Source of the DNA: Nostoc sp. JL34 | Lineage (GTDB): Bacteria; Cyanobacteriota; Cyanobacteriia; Cyanobacteriales; Nostocaceae | Reading direction: 5' to 3' | NCBI RefSeq assembly: GCF_017114945.1 | Contig: NZ_JABXKQ010000041.1 | Location: 1 to 64,000 of the forward strand | Length of the DNA stretch: 64,000 bases | Shown here: positions 39,488-48,234 of the stretch, one piece after another | Layout of the letters: each line of letters opens with the position of its first letter | Numbering within the stretch: position 1 is the stretch's first letter | Notes under the pieces: model-generated | What the model saw: only the letters and a program-made list of their open reading frames with translations | What the model was told of the DNA's origin: nothing | Databases searched by the model: none | Position numbers and translations under genes: made by a program

Positions 39488-40246
39488 AGCAAAATCATTA
39501 TTTTTAAGTATGAAAATTTGATATTTTAGTTAGTGTTGATCTCACAATCAGACTAGTAAGTGGTATGCTCCACAAATAAGTGTCATGGTTCGCACTAGGG
39601 TTTTCTATTTCTGGCTACCAGGACACTCCCGTGACGCCGTTTTGGTTAAAACAAGAAGATAGCAACTCAACAGAATCGAAAGGGAAAAAGCGATCGCTAG
39701 TATATATACTTATTGCCTCACCCAGGAAAAGGGATGAATTTTTTGTTTAAGCAAATAAAACGGATATTTTCATTATAAGGATGATATCCGTGTCTAAAAT
39801 ACTTTTATTATACATCAAATTACGACAAAACTCTTGCGTTTATTATTCAAATAACTGTATTCTTTATATTGTTGAAAATTGTTTTTCACAAAAGCAATAA
39901 CAACGCATAATTGCAGCACATCGGAAAAAGTATTGCTTTGGCGAATCGATAAATGTCGATATCAAACCAAAATATATGTATGCTGTTGTCGCTGGCATCA
40001 ATGAGTAACAGGACTAACTCCAGAAATGAAAAATCAAATATTTTGTTGATGTGTATAGTCTAGTAAGGAATTCAAAATTTTCCCTATCCCTATCTCCTAC
40101 ACGCCATACCTAATCTGAACAGAAAAGAGTATGGGATCAATCTTCAGGGTTTCATCTCTACTAAATCTGGGCAAGAAATTTATTCTGTGCTGGCTGAGTT
40201 TGGGATTTCAAGCCCATTTTATCAACGAATCACGACCAGGAAAATT
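39488..40246. other. Intergenic region, about 760 bp
   Basis: No gene is supported. It has a HIP1 site near 39692 and an inverted repeat CGGATA...TATCCG at about 39761-39788. It holds the promoters for the divergent LprI-like and CrtR-like genes. Confidence 0.5.
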
Positions 40247-41308
40247 ATGACCTCTTTAGATCCTAATTTTTTTGACATCCCTGACAAAAGCCTAATCATC
40301 ATCGACCCAGCTGTTGATGACTATAAAAAGCTAAATGGCAACAACTTGGAAGTCATCTTTAAAGACGTAGTAAATACAGAAGTAAAAACGGTAACTTTAG
40401 AAGCACATAAGCTGCTGAAAGTTCCACCTAAAGAATTGTTAGCGCCTCCTGGTGATTTCAATCCGACGCTATTATTGTTTTTTGCATCTGTTACAGTACT
40501 GGTGTTATCTAACTGTGGTTACTGGCTTTGGCAATGGCCAGACTGGCTGTGCTTTAGCTTGAACACTATTGCCTTGCATTGTGCTGGGACAGTAATTCAT
40601 GATGCTTGTCACCAATCTGCCCACCGCAATCGAGCAATCAATGCCATGCTAGGGCATGGTAGTGCCCTGATGCTAGGGTTTGTTTTCCCAGTATTTACGC
40701 GAGTACATTTACAGCATCACGCTCATGTCAACCATCCCAAAGATGACCCAGATCATTTTGTTTCTACAGGTGGCCCGCTATGGCTAATTGCATTTCGATT
40801 CTTGTCCCATGAGGTATTTTTCTTTCGACGGCGACTGTGGCGCAAATATGAGCTATTGGAATGGTTCATCAGCCGCTCAATTGTTGTTGCAATTGTTTAT
40901 ATCTCAGTTCAATATCATTTTTTAATGTACGTTCTCAATTTTTGGGTTGTACCTTCTGGTATTGTAGGATTGATATTGGGCTTATTTTTTGATTATTTGC
41001 CCCATCGTCCCTTTATTGAACGTGATCGCTGGAAAAATGCTCGTGTCTACCCCAGCCCAATTCTTAATATCCTGATTTTAGGACAGAACTACCACTTAAT
41101 TCATCATTTATGGACTTGTATTCCCTGGTATAAGTATCAGTCTACATATTATCAGATGAAGCCTTTGTTAGATGAAAAAGGCTGTTATCAGACTTCAGGG
41201 TTACTGCAAAAGAAAGATTTCCTAGCGTTTATTTACGATATTTTTGTAGGGATTCGCTTTAATCATCATAAAACTAAAAATCAAGATGAATTACAAGGTC
41301 GTGAATAA
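40247..41308 (+). CDS. crtR: CrtR-type beta-carotene hydroxylase (fatty acid desaturase superfamily)
   Basis: 353 aa membrane di-iron hydroxylase. Three histidine boxes are visible: HDACHQSAH, HLQHHAH and HHLW. The segments HGSALMLGFVFPVFTRVHLQ and LGLFFDYLPHRPF are nearly diagnostic of cyanobacterial CrtR, which hydroxylates beta-carotene (zeaxanthin synthesis) and related carotenoids. The start at ATG 40247 has AGGA eight bases upstream; the frame continues to 40187 without support. The N-terminus (about 80 residues before the first helix) is longer than I recall for other CrtR proteins, so it may be a paralogue with a different carotenoid substrate. Confidence 0.9.
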   Translation: MTSLDPNFFDIPDKSLIIIDPAVDDYKKLNGNNLEVIFKDVVNTEVKTVTLEAHKLLKVPPKELLAPPGDFNPTLLLFFASVTVLVLSNCGYWLWQWPDWLCFSLNTIALHCAGTVIHDACHQSAHRNRAINAMLGHGSALMLGFVFPVFTRVHLQHHAHVNHPKDDPDHFVSTGGPLWLIAFRFLSHEVFFFRRRLWRKYELLEWFISRSIVVAIVYISVQYHFLMYVLNFWVVPSGIVGLILGLFFDYLPHRPFIERDRWKNARVYPSPILNILILGQNYHLIHHLWTCIPWYKYQSTYYQMKPLLDEKGCYQTSGLLQKKDFLAFIYDIFVGIRFNHHKTKNQDELQGRE

Positions 41309-41347
41309 GCTGTTACGCATTGAAGTTTCACATTAACTAGTGAATTT

Positions 41348-41404
41348 ATCATTAGTCATTAGTCCTTTGTCATTTGTAAGTAACCGATGACTAATGACTA
41401 ATAA
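41348..41404. terminator. Inverted heptamer repeats between convergent genes
   Basis: ATTAGTCATTAGTC and the reverse GACTAATGACTAAT face each other about 20 bases apart, with further TAACTAATGACT copies. The structure can form a hairpin in either direction and lies between convergent genes. It is built of STRR-type TCATTAG units. Confidence 0.55.
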
Positions 41405-41422
41405 CTAATGACTCATAAAAAA

Positions 41423-42181
41423 TTAAAACTCCCTTGTGTGAGTTTCGTTTTCATAACTAGGGTCTTCAGTACCAAGTAGTTTGTCCCAGAACGTAAAATA
41501 CAAGCCGTAGTGGACTTTATATTTACGATGATGTATTGAATGATGCATAGAACCGATAAGCCATTTTCCAATCCAGTAGTTTTTAAATGAGGAAGGAAAT
41601 AGCTCAAATCCGAGATGGGTAAACACTGCCCATACTGTCATAGTTATAAGTGCAGCAACTAATGTGATAAAATGCACTGGAACTATAAAGCTTACACCTA
41701 CAAAGAAAAATGCTTGGACGATCGCCTCTGGTAAGTCGAATGCAGAGGAACTCCAAGGTGTTGGCTCCCCTGAACGGTGGTGTCCGTAATGCATCCATCT
41801 AAAAATCAGAGGTTGGTGAAATATCCGATGGATAAAATAAAAGTAAGTATCCTGAAGAACAAGCACCGCAATAAAGCTAACTACTAAATACCACAGTCCG
41901 TACTTCCATAAATCTGTATATAACAGTGTTGCTCCCAAACTATACTCTGAGAGAATAAACGCTCCACAAATAGCAAAAACCACTGCGGAGAGGATTGATA
42001 ATTCGATATCCTTTCTAATGGAACAACTCATCAACGGTTTCAAACGCAAACTCTGGTTGGCGAGAGACTTACCCAGAACTAAATAAAAGAGCAAGTATGC
42101 TCCCCCAGCGATTAAAAAGTATCGGGCAAGAGTGATGCCGAAGAGGGAAAAGCAATAATACCAAAATGAGTGGTTCGTCAA
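41423..42181 (-). CDS. Fatty acid hydroxylase/sterol desaturase superfamily protein
   Basis: 252 aa with four or five membrane helices and the di-iron histidine clusters HRIFH, HYGHH, and HHSIHHRKY near the C-terminus. This superfamily includes sterol desaturases, C4-methyl oxidases and carotenoid hydroxylases or ketolases of the CrtZ/CrtG-like type. The substrate cannot be read from sequence. It is convergent with the crtR-like gene, which hints at a carotenoid or lipid oxidation locus, but the two may be unrelated. Confidence 0.88.
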   Translation of the reverse strand: MTNHSFWYYCFSLFGITLARYFLIAGGAYLLFYLVLGKSLANQSLRLKPLMSCSIRKDIELSILSAVVFAICGAFILSEYSLGATLLYTDLWKYGLWYLVVSFIAVLVLQDTYFYFIHRIFHQPLIFRWMHYGHHRSGEPTPWSSSAFDLPEAIVQAFFFVGVSFIVPVHFITLVAALITMTVWAVFTHLGFELFPSSFKNYWIGKWLIGSMHHSIHHRKYKVHYGLYFTFWDKLLGTEDPSYENETHTREF

Positions 42182-42634
42182 TTAGACCCATCCGTAATAT
42201 TAATTTGGTGAAATGAAAATGCTGATTATGTCCAATTGTTTTGGTCTTGATTGCCAAAACTGGCCAAATTAAGATTTAATTTGTTAATCGACAAAATCCA
42301 CTGCTTATTTTACAACATCAAGTAGTTCAGCAAATATATGTTAAATATTATTAATAAAAATTAAACTAATTTGATTGCACAGAGACAAATCCTCACTCTT
42401 TCTAAAAAAAAGTTTCTTGGTTAACTTCAATTTATATTATGGACATCAACAACAATTTACTTAATTTTTAACCAATCCTTTACTTCAAATACCTAAAAAA
42501 TATCTAACTCTCTTTTATCTATGTCTACCAACGTCTACTTTTTATAAATCAATTTGCTGTATATTTTGTTCTTGGATGATGTCTAATAGAGTCTTGAAAT
42601 TACAAGAGAAGGCAGGAAGCAGGAGAAAAAAAGT

Positions 42635-42814
42635 ATGATTGAAAACTTTAGTTATGGGTCTAGAGCCGCAGTTTAAAAAGAAGATATTGGTACAAGACGT
42701 GCAGAGCGAGATCCTGGCATCTGGCGGCGTCCTTACTTTAATCCCACGTTTATTAAGTATGGGTTCCTCCTGCTTCTTAAAAAAAGAATCTCAAATCCAA
42801 ATGAACACTTCTAA
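42635..42814 (+). pseudogene. Short reading frame interrupted by one stop, possible relic
   Basis: ATG 42635 opens a frame (MIENFSYGSRAAV) that hits TAA at 42674. The same frame then stays open for 45 codons (KEDIGTRRAERDPGIW, RRPYFNPTFIKYGF) until 42812. The composition of both parts is protein-like, and AGGAG lies ten bases upstream. A single substitution could have broken a 59-codon gene. I do not recognise it. Confidence 0.3.
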
Positions 42815-42953
42815 TTAAAACTGACGCCAAGATACGGAGAGAAGTCTGTAGCAATATCTCGCAAGTGCCTCGGCTACAGTGCGGGAATGCCAAAGGCGGA
42901 CAATCGAAAGATGACGATGTTCACAGTCAACGATTAAAAGTTATCGCTTTTTC

Positions 42954-42985
42954 TTAGTGCGATGTGCGATCGCACATCGCACTAA
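42954..42985. repeat. 32-bp perfect palindrome centred on a HIP1 octamer
   Basis: The sequence reads TTAGTGCGATGTGCGA and its exact complement, so it is self-complementary over all 32 bases with GCGATCGC at the centre. It lies 115 bp before the lipid-kinase gene. It could be a binding site or a cruciform-forming repeat. Confidence 0.85.
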
Positions 42986-43099
42986 AGTTAGTCAATATAT
43001 CTAGAAAAATCAGCCCCAAGGGGAAAGTTGAAAATTTACAGGAATGCTAAGAATAATTTGGTATCTTCATTAGTTATCCAAGCTTAGTTGTTATGCCTT

Positions 43100-44071
43100 A
43101 TGAATCGTTCCGCCTGTCTCATCTTCAATCCTGTTGCTGGTCAAGGTGACCCAGATATAGAACTGGCAGAAATTCGGGCAATATTAGAGCCAGATATTCA
43201 CCTAGATATTTATCTCACAACTGAAGAAATTGACGCCGATCAACTGGCCTATGCAGCGGTAGAGCGAGGAGTAGATGCAATCATTGCTTCGGGGGGAGAT
43301 GGTACCCTCTCAGCAGCAGCGGCGGCTGTAGTGGGTACTGATATCCCATTTGGCGTAATTTCCAGAGGCACAGCAAACGCTTTTGCTACAGCTTTAGGCA
43401 TTCCTGACACGATCGCAGGTGCGTGTCAGACAATTTTGCAGGGAGCAACCAGCCATATAGACGTAGCCTATTGCAACGATCAGCCAATGGTACTCTTGGC
43501 AGGTATTGGCTTTGAAGCTGAAACTGTAGAATTGGCAGACCGAGACGCCAAAAACCGCTTTGGGATGATGGCCTATGTCTTGGCAGGAATCCAGCAATTA
43601 AGAAACTTAAAAAATTTTGATGTTGAAATTGAAACTGAAGACAGGATAATTAAAACTAGTGCCTGTGCAGTAACGGTAGCAAATGCTGCGCCTCCCACTT
43701 CAGTTTTGGCTCAAGGCCCAGCAGGTCTAATTTATGACGATGGATTACTAGATTTAACGATTGTAGCTCCAGTTAACAAGGCAGGAGCGATCGCAGCCAC
43801 ATTTCATCTATTTCAAACGGCTTCTACAGGCAACGCCGTAGACAGGGATGATATTGGCTTCCTGCGAGCCAAACAATTTAAAATTACGACTGAGCCACCA
43901 CAAAAGGTTGTTCTAGATGGTGAAATAGTAGGCACAACACCTGTAGAAATTAAGTGTGTACCAGCAGGCTTAAGAATTTTTGTGCCATTAGTAGAAGAAG
44001 TTGAGCCTACCGAAAAACTAGAGGGACTCCCTAATCTGACTATTGAGATGAAAGACACAGTAGAGGAGTAA
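43100..44071 (+). CDS. Diacylglycerol/lipid kinase-family protein (YegS/DgkB type)
   Basis: 323 aa. The DAGK catalytic domain is seen at the N-terminus (LIFNPVAGQGD, ASGGDGTLSAAAA with the GGDGT nucleotide-binding motif, ISRGTANAFATALGIP). The YegS/LCB5-type C-terminal beta sandwich follows (GIGFEAETVELAD, DDGLLDLTIVAP, VVLDGEIVGTTPVEI). It probably phosphorylates a lipid such as diacylglycerol or a related alcohol at the membrane. The ATG at 43100 is chosen over a TTG at 43088. A metallophosphoesterase gene follows 104 bp downstream, suggesting a kinase/phosphatase pair. Confidence 0.93.
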   Translation: MNRSACLIFNPVAGQGDPDIELAEIRAILEPDIHLDIYLTTEEIDADQLAYAAVERGVDAIIASGGDGTLSAAAAAVVGTDIPFGVISRGTANAFATALGIPDTIAGACQTILQGATSHIDVAYCNDQPMVLLAGIGFEAETVELADRDAKNRFGMMAYVLAGIQQLRNLKNFDVEIETEDRIIKTSACAVTVANAAPPTSVLAQGPAGLIYDDGLLDLTIVAPVNKAGAIAATFHLFQTASTGNAVDRDDIGFLRAKQFKITTEPPQKVVLDGEIVGTTPVEIKCVPAGLRIFVPLVEEVEPTEKLEGLPNLTIEMKDTVEE

Positions 44072-44084
44072 GGGCTTTGGGTAT

Positions 44085-44112
44085 GGGGCAAAGGGGCAAA
44101 GGGGCACAGGGG
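44085..44112. repeat. Heptamer repeat GGGGCAAA/GGGGCACA type
   Basis: Four G-rich units (GGGGCAAAGGGGCAAAGGGG and so on) fill part of the spacer between the lipid kinase and metallophosphoesterase genes. STRR type. Confidence 0.75.
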
Positions 44113-44175
44113 AAAGACTTGCTGCAACCTTGCTCCTCTGCTCACCTTCAATTAAAGATTCAGGAGTAGGTTGCA

Positions 44176-45726
44176 TTGAAACTTGTATCTGATCCGGCGA
44201 TCGCTAACAAAATCCGCAAAATGAATCAGCGGGTACGATGGCAAGATCCGTCAATTGTGGAACGAAACATTGACCAAACTCGGCTGGTTTTGGAGGATGA
44301 TCAAACAGAAAATTCTGAGTTCTCATTTTTAGTTGTAGGTGATAGTGGTTCCGGCAAGCACCGGGGACACAATCCCCAGCGACAGGTGGCTGAACTCATG
44401 CTGCCTCATCACAACGAATCCCGCTTTATGCTGCACATGGGGGATGTGATCTATTTAGTAGGGTCGAGTGAATACTACCAGCAGAACTTCATCCAACCCT
44501 ACCGAGAGTTTCTCTTAGGTGGAGAACATCCCAAACGGATTGCATACGACCAGATGGTTTTTAAGCTGCCCGTTTTACCTGTACCGGGAAATCACGATTA
44601 CTATAATTTGCCGATTCTATTAAGCTTGGCGTCCTTAACAACATTACCCATTCGTCGCCTGTTGCGATCGCGTTTAGACCTAGATGTGGGCTTGCATGGC
44701 TCAGGATGCGGTGACGCCTACGCACGGGCATTTCTGGACTATCTTAAGGCGTTTCAGCTTCCGGGAGAGTTAAATGATCACTTAGACCAGTACTACACAG
44801 CTAAGACAGATACAGGTCGTTGTCTTTCCTATCAGCCTGGGCACTTTACCCGCCTTCCCAATCGCTACTACACTTTTCGCTATGGCGGTATTGATTTCTT
44901 TGCCTTAGATTCCAATACATTTAACGATCCACCACCGCTGCCTAAAACAAAACAAGGTGACGCCGATCGCAAACTCTTAGAAAAACGCCGTGAAGATTTC
45001 GAGCAAGAAAAGCTGCAAATCATAGAAACTTCAGCCAAGCTTCATCCAGAAAATCCCAGCGAAGCCGACCAATTAGACGACTTCCACGCCAAGCTGTCAC
45101 AAATTGAAGAAATTATTGTTGATATCGATAAGCAACTAGCTACTAATAAAACAACGCTGACTGATATTGAACAACTAGACTGGCTCAAGCAAAGATTAAT
45201 TGAATCTTGGAATAACTCCGAAGTTCGGGGAAGGGTGATTTATTTCCATCATCCTCCCTATGTAACTGAGGCGACAAAGTGGCAACAAGCACAAACTTTG
45301 ATCATTCGCGATCGCCTGCGTGGCGTGTTAGATGCAGTAGCTAAAGAAATCGGTTCCTTAAATCAGGGTCGTCCTTTGGTCGATTTGGTATTAAACGGTC
45401 ACGCCCACTGCTTGGAACACCTTGAGACAATGGATACAGGACACGCTGATTCTCATATCCACTGGATTGTTTGTGGCGGTAGCGGCTTTAGTTTGCGACG
45501 CCAACGGATTGAGGGAGCAGATTTGATGGAGGAGAATAAATTAGTGGCGCGATCGCATCTCTTCATTGGTCGCAATGGTCAAGGCTTTCAGAAGCGACGA
45601 CCTTATTCAGGTTTACGCATTGACGTTAAAGGCGATGGACAGCCCAAGTTTGTTGTCCGTCCTTTGGTTGCCGAATGGTATCAGCGGCAATGGCATAATA
45701 GTGAACTTGAGCCACTGATTATCTAG
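44176..45726 (+). CDS. Metallophosphoesterase (calcineurin-like)
   Basis: 516 aa. The dinuclear metal-site motifs occur in order: GDSGSG (about 55), HMGDVIY (about 88), PGNHDYY (about 138), then FHHPPY and NGHAHCLEHL. This is the calcineurin-like phosphoesterase fold with a long insertion (about 265-335, partly coiled coil: KLLEKRREDFEQEK). There is no signal peptide, so it is likely cytosolic. The substrate is unknown. Start is TTG 44176 with AGGAG nine bases upstream; ATG 44221 is an alternative. It is probably co-transcribed with the lipid-kinase-like gene. Confidence 0.9.
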   Translation: MKLVSDPAIANKIRKMNQRVRWQDPSIVERNIDQTRLVLEDDQTENSEFSFLVVGDSGSGKHRGHNPQRQVAELMLPHHNESRFMLHMGDVIYLVGSSEYYQQNFIQPYREFLLGGEHPKRIAYDQMVFKLPVLPVPGNHDYYNLPILLSLASLTTLPIRRLLRSRLDLDVGLHGSGCGDAYARAFLDYLKAFQLPGELNDHLDQYYTAKTDTGRCLSYQPGHFTRLPNRYYTFRYGGIDFFALDSNTFNDPPPLPKTKQGDADRKLLEKRREDFEQEKLQIIETSAKLHPENPSEADQLDDFHAKLSQIEEIIVDIDKQLATNKTTLTDIEQLDWLKQRLIESWNNSEVRGRVIYFHHPPYVTEATKWQQAQTLIIRDRLRGVLDAVAKEIGSLNQGRPLVDLVLNGHAHCLEHLETMDTGHADSHIHWIVCGGSGFSLRRQRIEGADLMEENKLVARSHLFIGRNGQGFQKRRPYSGLRIDVKGDGQPKFVVRPLVAEWYQRQWHNSELEPLII

Positions 45727-45837
45727 TAATGTCATGTCCGTTTGATTACTTATTAAAGTATAATCTCAAAGAGCCAAAGCCACGCTTTGTCTTTCCTAAG
45801 AGTTTGCCTACGGTATACACACAAGTGTCTTGACCTA

Positions 45838-46026
45838 CAATGCGATTGTATTGGCTAACAATGCCATTGTATCGACTGACAATGCGATTGTATTGGCTAA
45901 CAATGCCATTGTATCGACTAACAATTCGATTGTATTGGCTAACAATGCCCTTGTATCGACTAACAATTCGATTGTATCGACTGACAATGCCATTGTATCG
46001 ACTAACAATTCGATTGTATCGACTGA
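45838..46026. repeat. 21-bp tandem repeat, nine copies
   Basis: Nine contiguous 21-mers such as CAATGCCATTGTATCGACTAA. Each begins with CAAT-N3-ATTG (one copy has CTTG), a small inverted repeat. The first six copies alternate two variants (TTGG and TCGA), giving a 42-bp higher-order period. Because 21 is a multiple of three and the unit is poor in stops, three frames stay open across it. I do not call it a gene. Confidence 0.93.
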
Positions 46027-46200
46027 CAATGAATGTAGAGACGTTGTATGTAATATGATATCCGGCTAATTAGTTATATAGCTGTAGTCAGATATGTTAG
46101 GACAGTGTTGATTGCTCAAAGCCTTGAAGCAACTGGGTCTATACTCAGCACTCAGCACTTTGCCATAACTTCTCTACAAGAGTTTCGCCCATAAAAAAAC

Positions 46201-46225
46201 TAGAGACGCAATTATTGCGTCTCTA
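46201..46225 (-). terminator. Hairpin terminator of the acidic-protein gene
   Basis: TAGAGACGCAAT and ATTGCGTCTCTA pair perfectly over 12 bp around a single-base loop. In the minus sense, TAGTTTTTTTATG follows, so it fits a terminator for the minus-strand gene starting at 46691. The arms resemble the hairpin at 20222-20246. Confidence 0.7.
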
Positions 46226-46283
46226 AAAACCACTTATTTAGCCTTTTTACGTGTAATTGCACCCAGCACGAGGAAGTTATTAA

Positions 46284-46691
46284 TTAAATTACTCCTGGCC
46301 CTCTACCTCGGTTGTCACCCTTTTCTGTTAACTTGCCTTCTTCGTCCTGATTCACTTCTCCAAGTTCTTCAACGCGTTCTGCGGCATCTTCTGCTGCTTG
46401 TTGACGTGCATCACCCGGTTCTTCGTAGTACATTTCCGGTTCAACTGCATAGTTATTCAACAAACCTTCTTTGTCCACAGTATAGCCGTCAGTAGTGCGG
46501 ACACTTCCCGGATCAGTTTGATCGTCGGTAGGTGCATCTGCCTCCCTTTCTTCTGTAGGGCGTGTTTTGTACTTATCTCCTTCTCTCTCCATTCGAGCAG
46601 CGGTTTCAGCGGGGATAATGCCGCGATCGTATGTATCGGCTTCAGCTCGATCGGATGAATCTATACCTTTATTAACTGCTTCATTAGCCAT
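46284..46691 (-). CDS. Hydrophilic, acidic, probably disordered protein
   Basis: 135 aa, rich in Glu, Asp, Arg and Gly with almost no hydrophobic core (SDRAEADTYDRGIIPAETAA, EEREADAPTDDQTDPGSV, AAEDAAERVEELGEVNQDEE). No signal peptide or known domain. Composition resembles stress-induced hydrophilic proteins (hydrophilin-like). It lies among genes for envelope or stress proteins, all on the minus strand from here to 49.5 kb. Function unknown; the coding call is supported by length, composition and the terminator downstream. Confidence 0.8.
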   Translation of the reverse strand: MANEAVNKGIDSSDRAEADTYDRGIIPAETAARMEREGDKYKTRPTEEREADAPTDDQTDPGSVRTTDGYTVDKEGLLNNYAVEPEMYYEEPGDARQQAAEDAAERVEELGEVNQDEEGKLTEKGDNRGRGPGVI

Positions 46692-46935
46692 AATTTATGT
46701 CCTCGTTAAAGAATCTATTAAATAACTTCAAAACTAGATTAGGCTGTTTCTCATCTCCCAGCTACTATCTTTAGAAGTGATTTAAGTGCAAAAATACATT
46801 GATTTACTCCATCTTTGGATGTATCCACAGCACTAAGATTAAGTTCATCTTGATACTTGAGATTTACGCAATTTTAGTAGAATAAATATTTTGGCTAAAT
46901 ACACACTAATGAATATATAGCAATCTTAAATTATT

Positions 46936-46986
46936 TATGATTCATAATCTCCGATTTCTCTAAGAAATCGGAGATTATGAATCATA
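46936..46986. repeat. 51-bp perfect hairpin (24-bp arms, 3-base loop)
   Basis: The left arm TATGATTCATAATCTCC GATTTCT (46936-46959) is the exact complement of 46963-46986, with the loop CTA. It lies 24 bp behind the stop of the minus-strand CAAD/CURT1 gene and may end its transcript. The perfect long arms also suggest a repeat or MITE origin. Confidence 0.85.
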
Positions 46987-47010
46987 GAGCTAGCTTAATC
47001 ATTTTGAAAC

Positions 47011-47448
47011 TTACTCGCCCACAAATTGGTTTTTCAGTAATTGAATTTCATCCGCTAATTCTTGCCTTGTTGAAGCCTTCAGTAGATAACGGAAAATAAA
47101 CCAACTGGTGTAAGTAATTCCAACTAACTCAAAGAGGGGTGATAGTAGTGGAGTATGATTGATTGCATACAGTACTGCTAGTACTACCTTGGCTGTAACA
47201 ATCGCTGCCAAAATTAAAGCAACGGTTATTAGAGGCTGCTTATAGTCCTGAAAAAAGCTACTGAGGTATTGGGGCAGTTGCTCCAAGAATTCAGAAATTT
47301 GTCTGCTAATGTGCTGCCATTGAGATTCCGGTTCAGGTGCTGGTGGTAACTTTGGCAAGTTTGTAGTATCAGCACCTTCAAGCGCTAGAGTCCCTTGTGA
47401 TAAGGAAGCATTGATGGATTCACGTTGCTGTTGTTCGGCGGTTTCCAT
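47011..47448 (-). CDS. CAAD/CURT1-domain thylakoid membrane protein
   Basis: 145 aa. After a disordered N-terminus comes an amphipathic helix (LEQLPQYLSSFFQDYKQ), two close membrane helices (LITVALILAAIVTAKVVLAVL and LSPLFELVGITYTSWFIFRY) and a C-terminal amphipathic helix (STRQELADEIQLLK). This is the CAAD/CURT1 layout. CURT1-type proteins curve thylakoid membranes; in cyanobacteria the domain also occurs on aminoacyl-tRNA synthetases. Length is like cyanobacterial CurT, but paralogues exist, so I give no symbol. Confidence 0.9.
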   Translation of the reverse strand: METAEQQQRESINASLSQGTLALEGADTTNLPKLPPAPEPESQWQHISRQISEFLEQLPQYLSSFFQDYKQPLITVALILAAIVTAKVVLAVLYAINHTPLLSPLFELVGITYTSWFIFRYLLKASTRQELADEIQLLKNQFVGE

Positions 47449-47634
47449 AGTTTTTATTTTTGGTGACTACAAGAGCTTGTATAAATGAACTGAGAATCAA
47501 TAGATATAATTATTAAGGTTGTCAGTTTTCAATTATTAGTGGTCAGTAATAAGTATGACTGACCACTAGGACTGAGCAGGAGCATCTTAATTTATTTCTG
47601 CCTACCTACTCACTTTGATTTTGTGTTAGCTGAC

Positions 47635-48096
47635 TTAGCTTTTTGGTGGGGCAACAGTTGCTTTAACAACTACAGTTTTGACGCCTTTAATTTCCTTAGC
47701 TAATTTTTCAATTTTAGCCAACTCCTGTTGATTGCTGACAGTTCCTGAGACAGTGACAGTCCCATTATCTGCGGCATTAACTGTTAGTTGGCTCTTAGGG
47801 ATGTTAACCTCCAACTTGGAGCGAACTTCACTTGCTAGGTCACCTTTGGCTCGTTGTGTATCGCCACCAGTGGTATTATTGCGCTGTTCGCGGGCGCGAA
47901 TATCTGAATTAGCTTGTTTTCTGCGAACTTCACTTTGTGCGTCTTGTTGAGAAGCTTGTGTTGTTTGTGCAGTCGGGGTTTGGGGGGCTTCATTAGGATT
48001 ATTGGGTGCAGATTCACTTGTTTTAGAAGCGTTATCACAAGCAGCAACACCAAAAACTAAAAGGCCACTAATTAACAAAGGAGTTAGCTTTTGCAT
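47635..48096 (-). CDS. BON-domain lipoprotein
   Basis: 153 aa. The signal peptide ends in the lipobox VFGVAAC (Cys 20). A Gln/Thr/Asn-rich linker of about 60 residues follows, then one BON domain (about 85-150: LASEVRSKLEVNIPKSQLTV, GTVTVSGTVSNQQELAKIEKLAKEIKGVKTVV). BON domains bind phospholipids or stabilise membranes, and such proteins are often osmotically or stress induced. It is a periplasmic, lipid-anchored protein and part of the minus-strand stress-type gene run. Confidence 0.9.
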   Translation of the reverse strand: MQKLTPLLISGLLVFGVAACDNASKTSESAPNNPNEAPQTPTAQTTQASQQDAQSEVRRKQANSDIRAREQRNNTTGGDTQRAKGDLASEVRSKLEVNIPKSQLTVNAADNGTVTVSGTVSNQQELAKIEKLAKEIKGVKTVVVKATVAPPKS

Positions 48097-48234
48097 ATGA
48101 ATTCGGAATCGGAAAGTTAAATTTGTTGATATTTACGGCAACAGTGAGGAGCAAGTTTTTTAGTCAGGAGCAAAGGTTTCAATTTCTTGCTCCTACAATT
48201 TTGTAGAATTAGTGTGAGTGATAACTACTTTAGC

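Larger units (their letters stand above)
42182..43099. other. Intergenic region, about 900 bp
   Basis: No intact gene is accepted. It holds a possible broken short gene (42635-42814), a 32-bp perfect palindrome (42954-42985), and otherwise AT-rich sequence. Confidence 0.55.

Noticed and set aside
45830..46069. A 79-codon repeat frame (NAIVSTN-like) and its shifted and reverse counterparts
   Set aside because: All arise from the 21-bp tandem repeat, which stays open in several frames. There is no ribosome-binding site and no non-repeat protein sequence.
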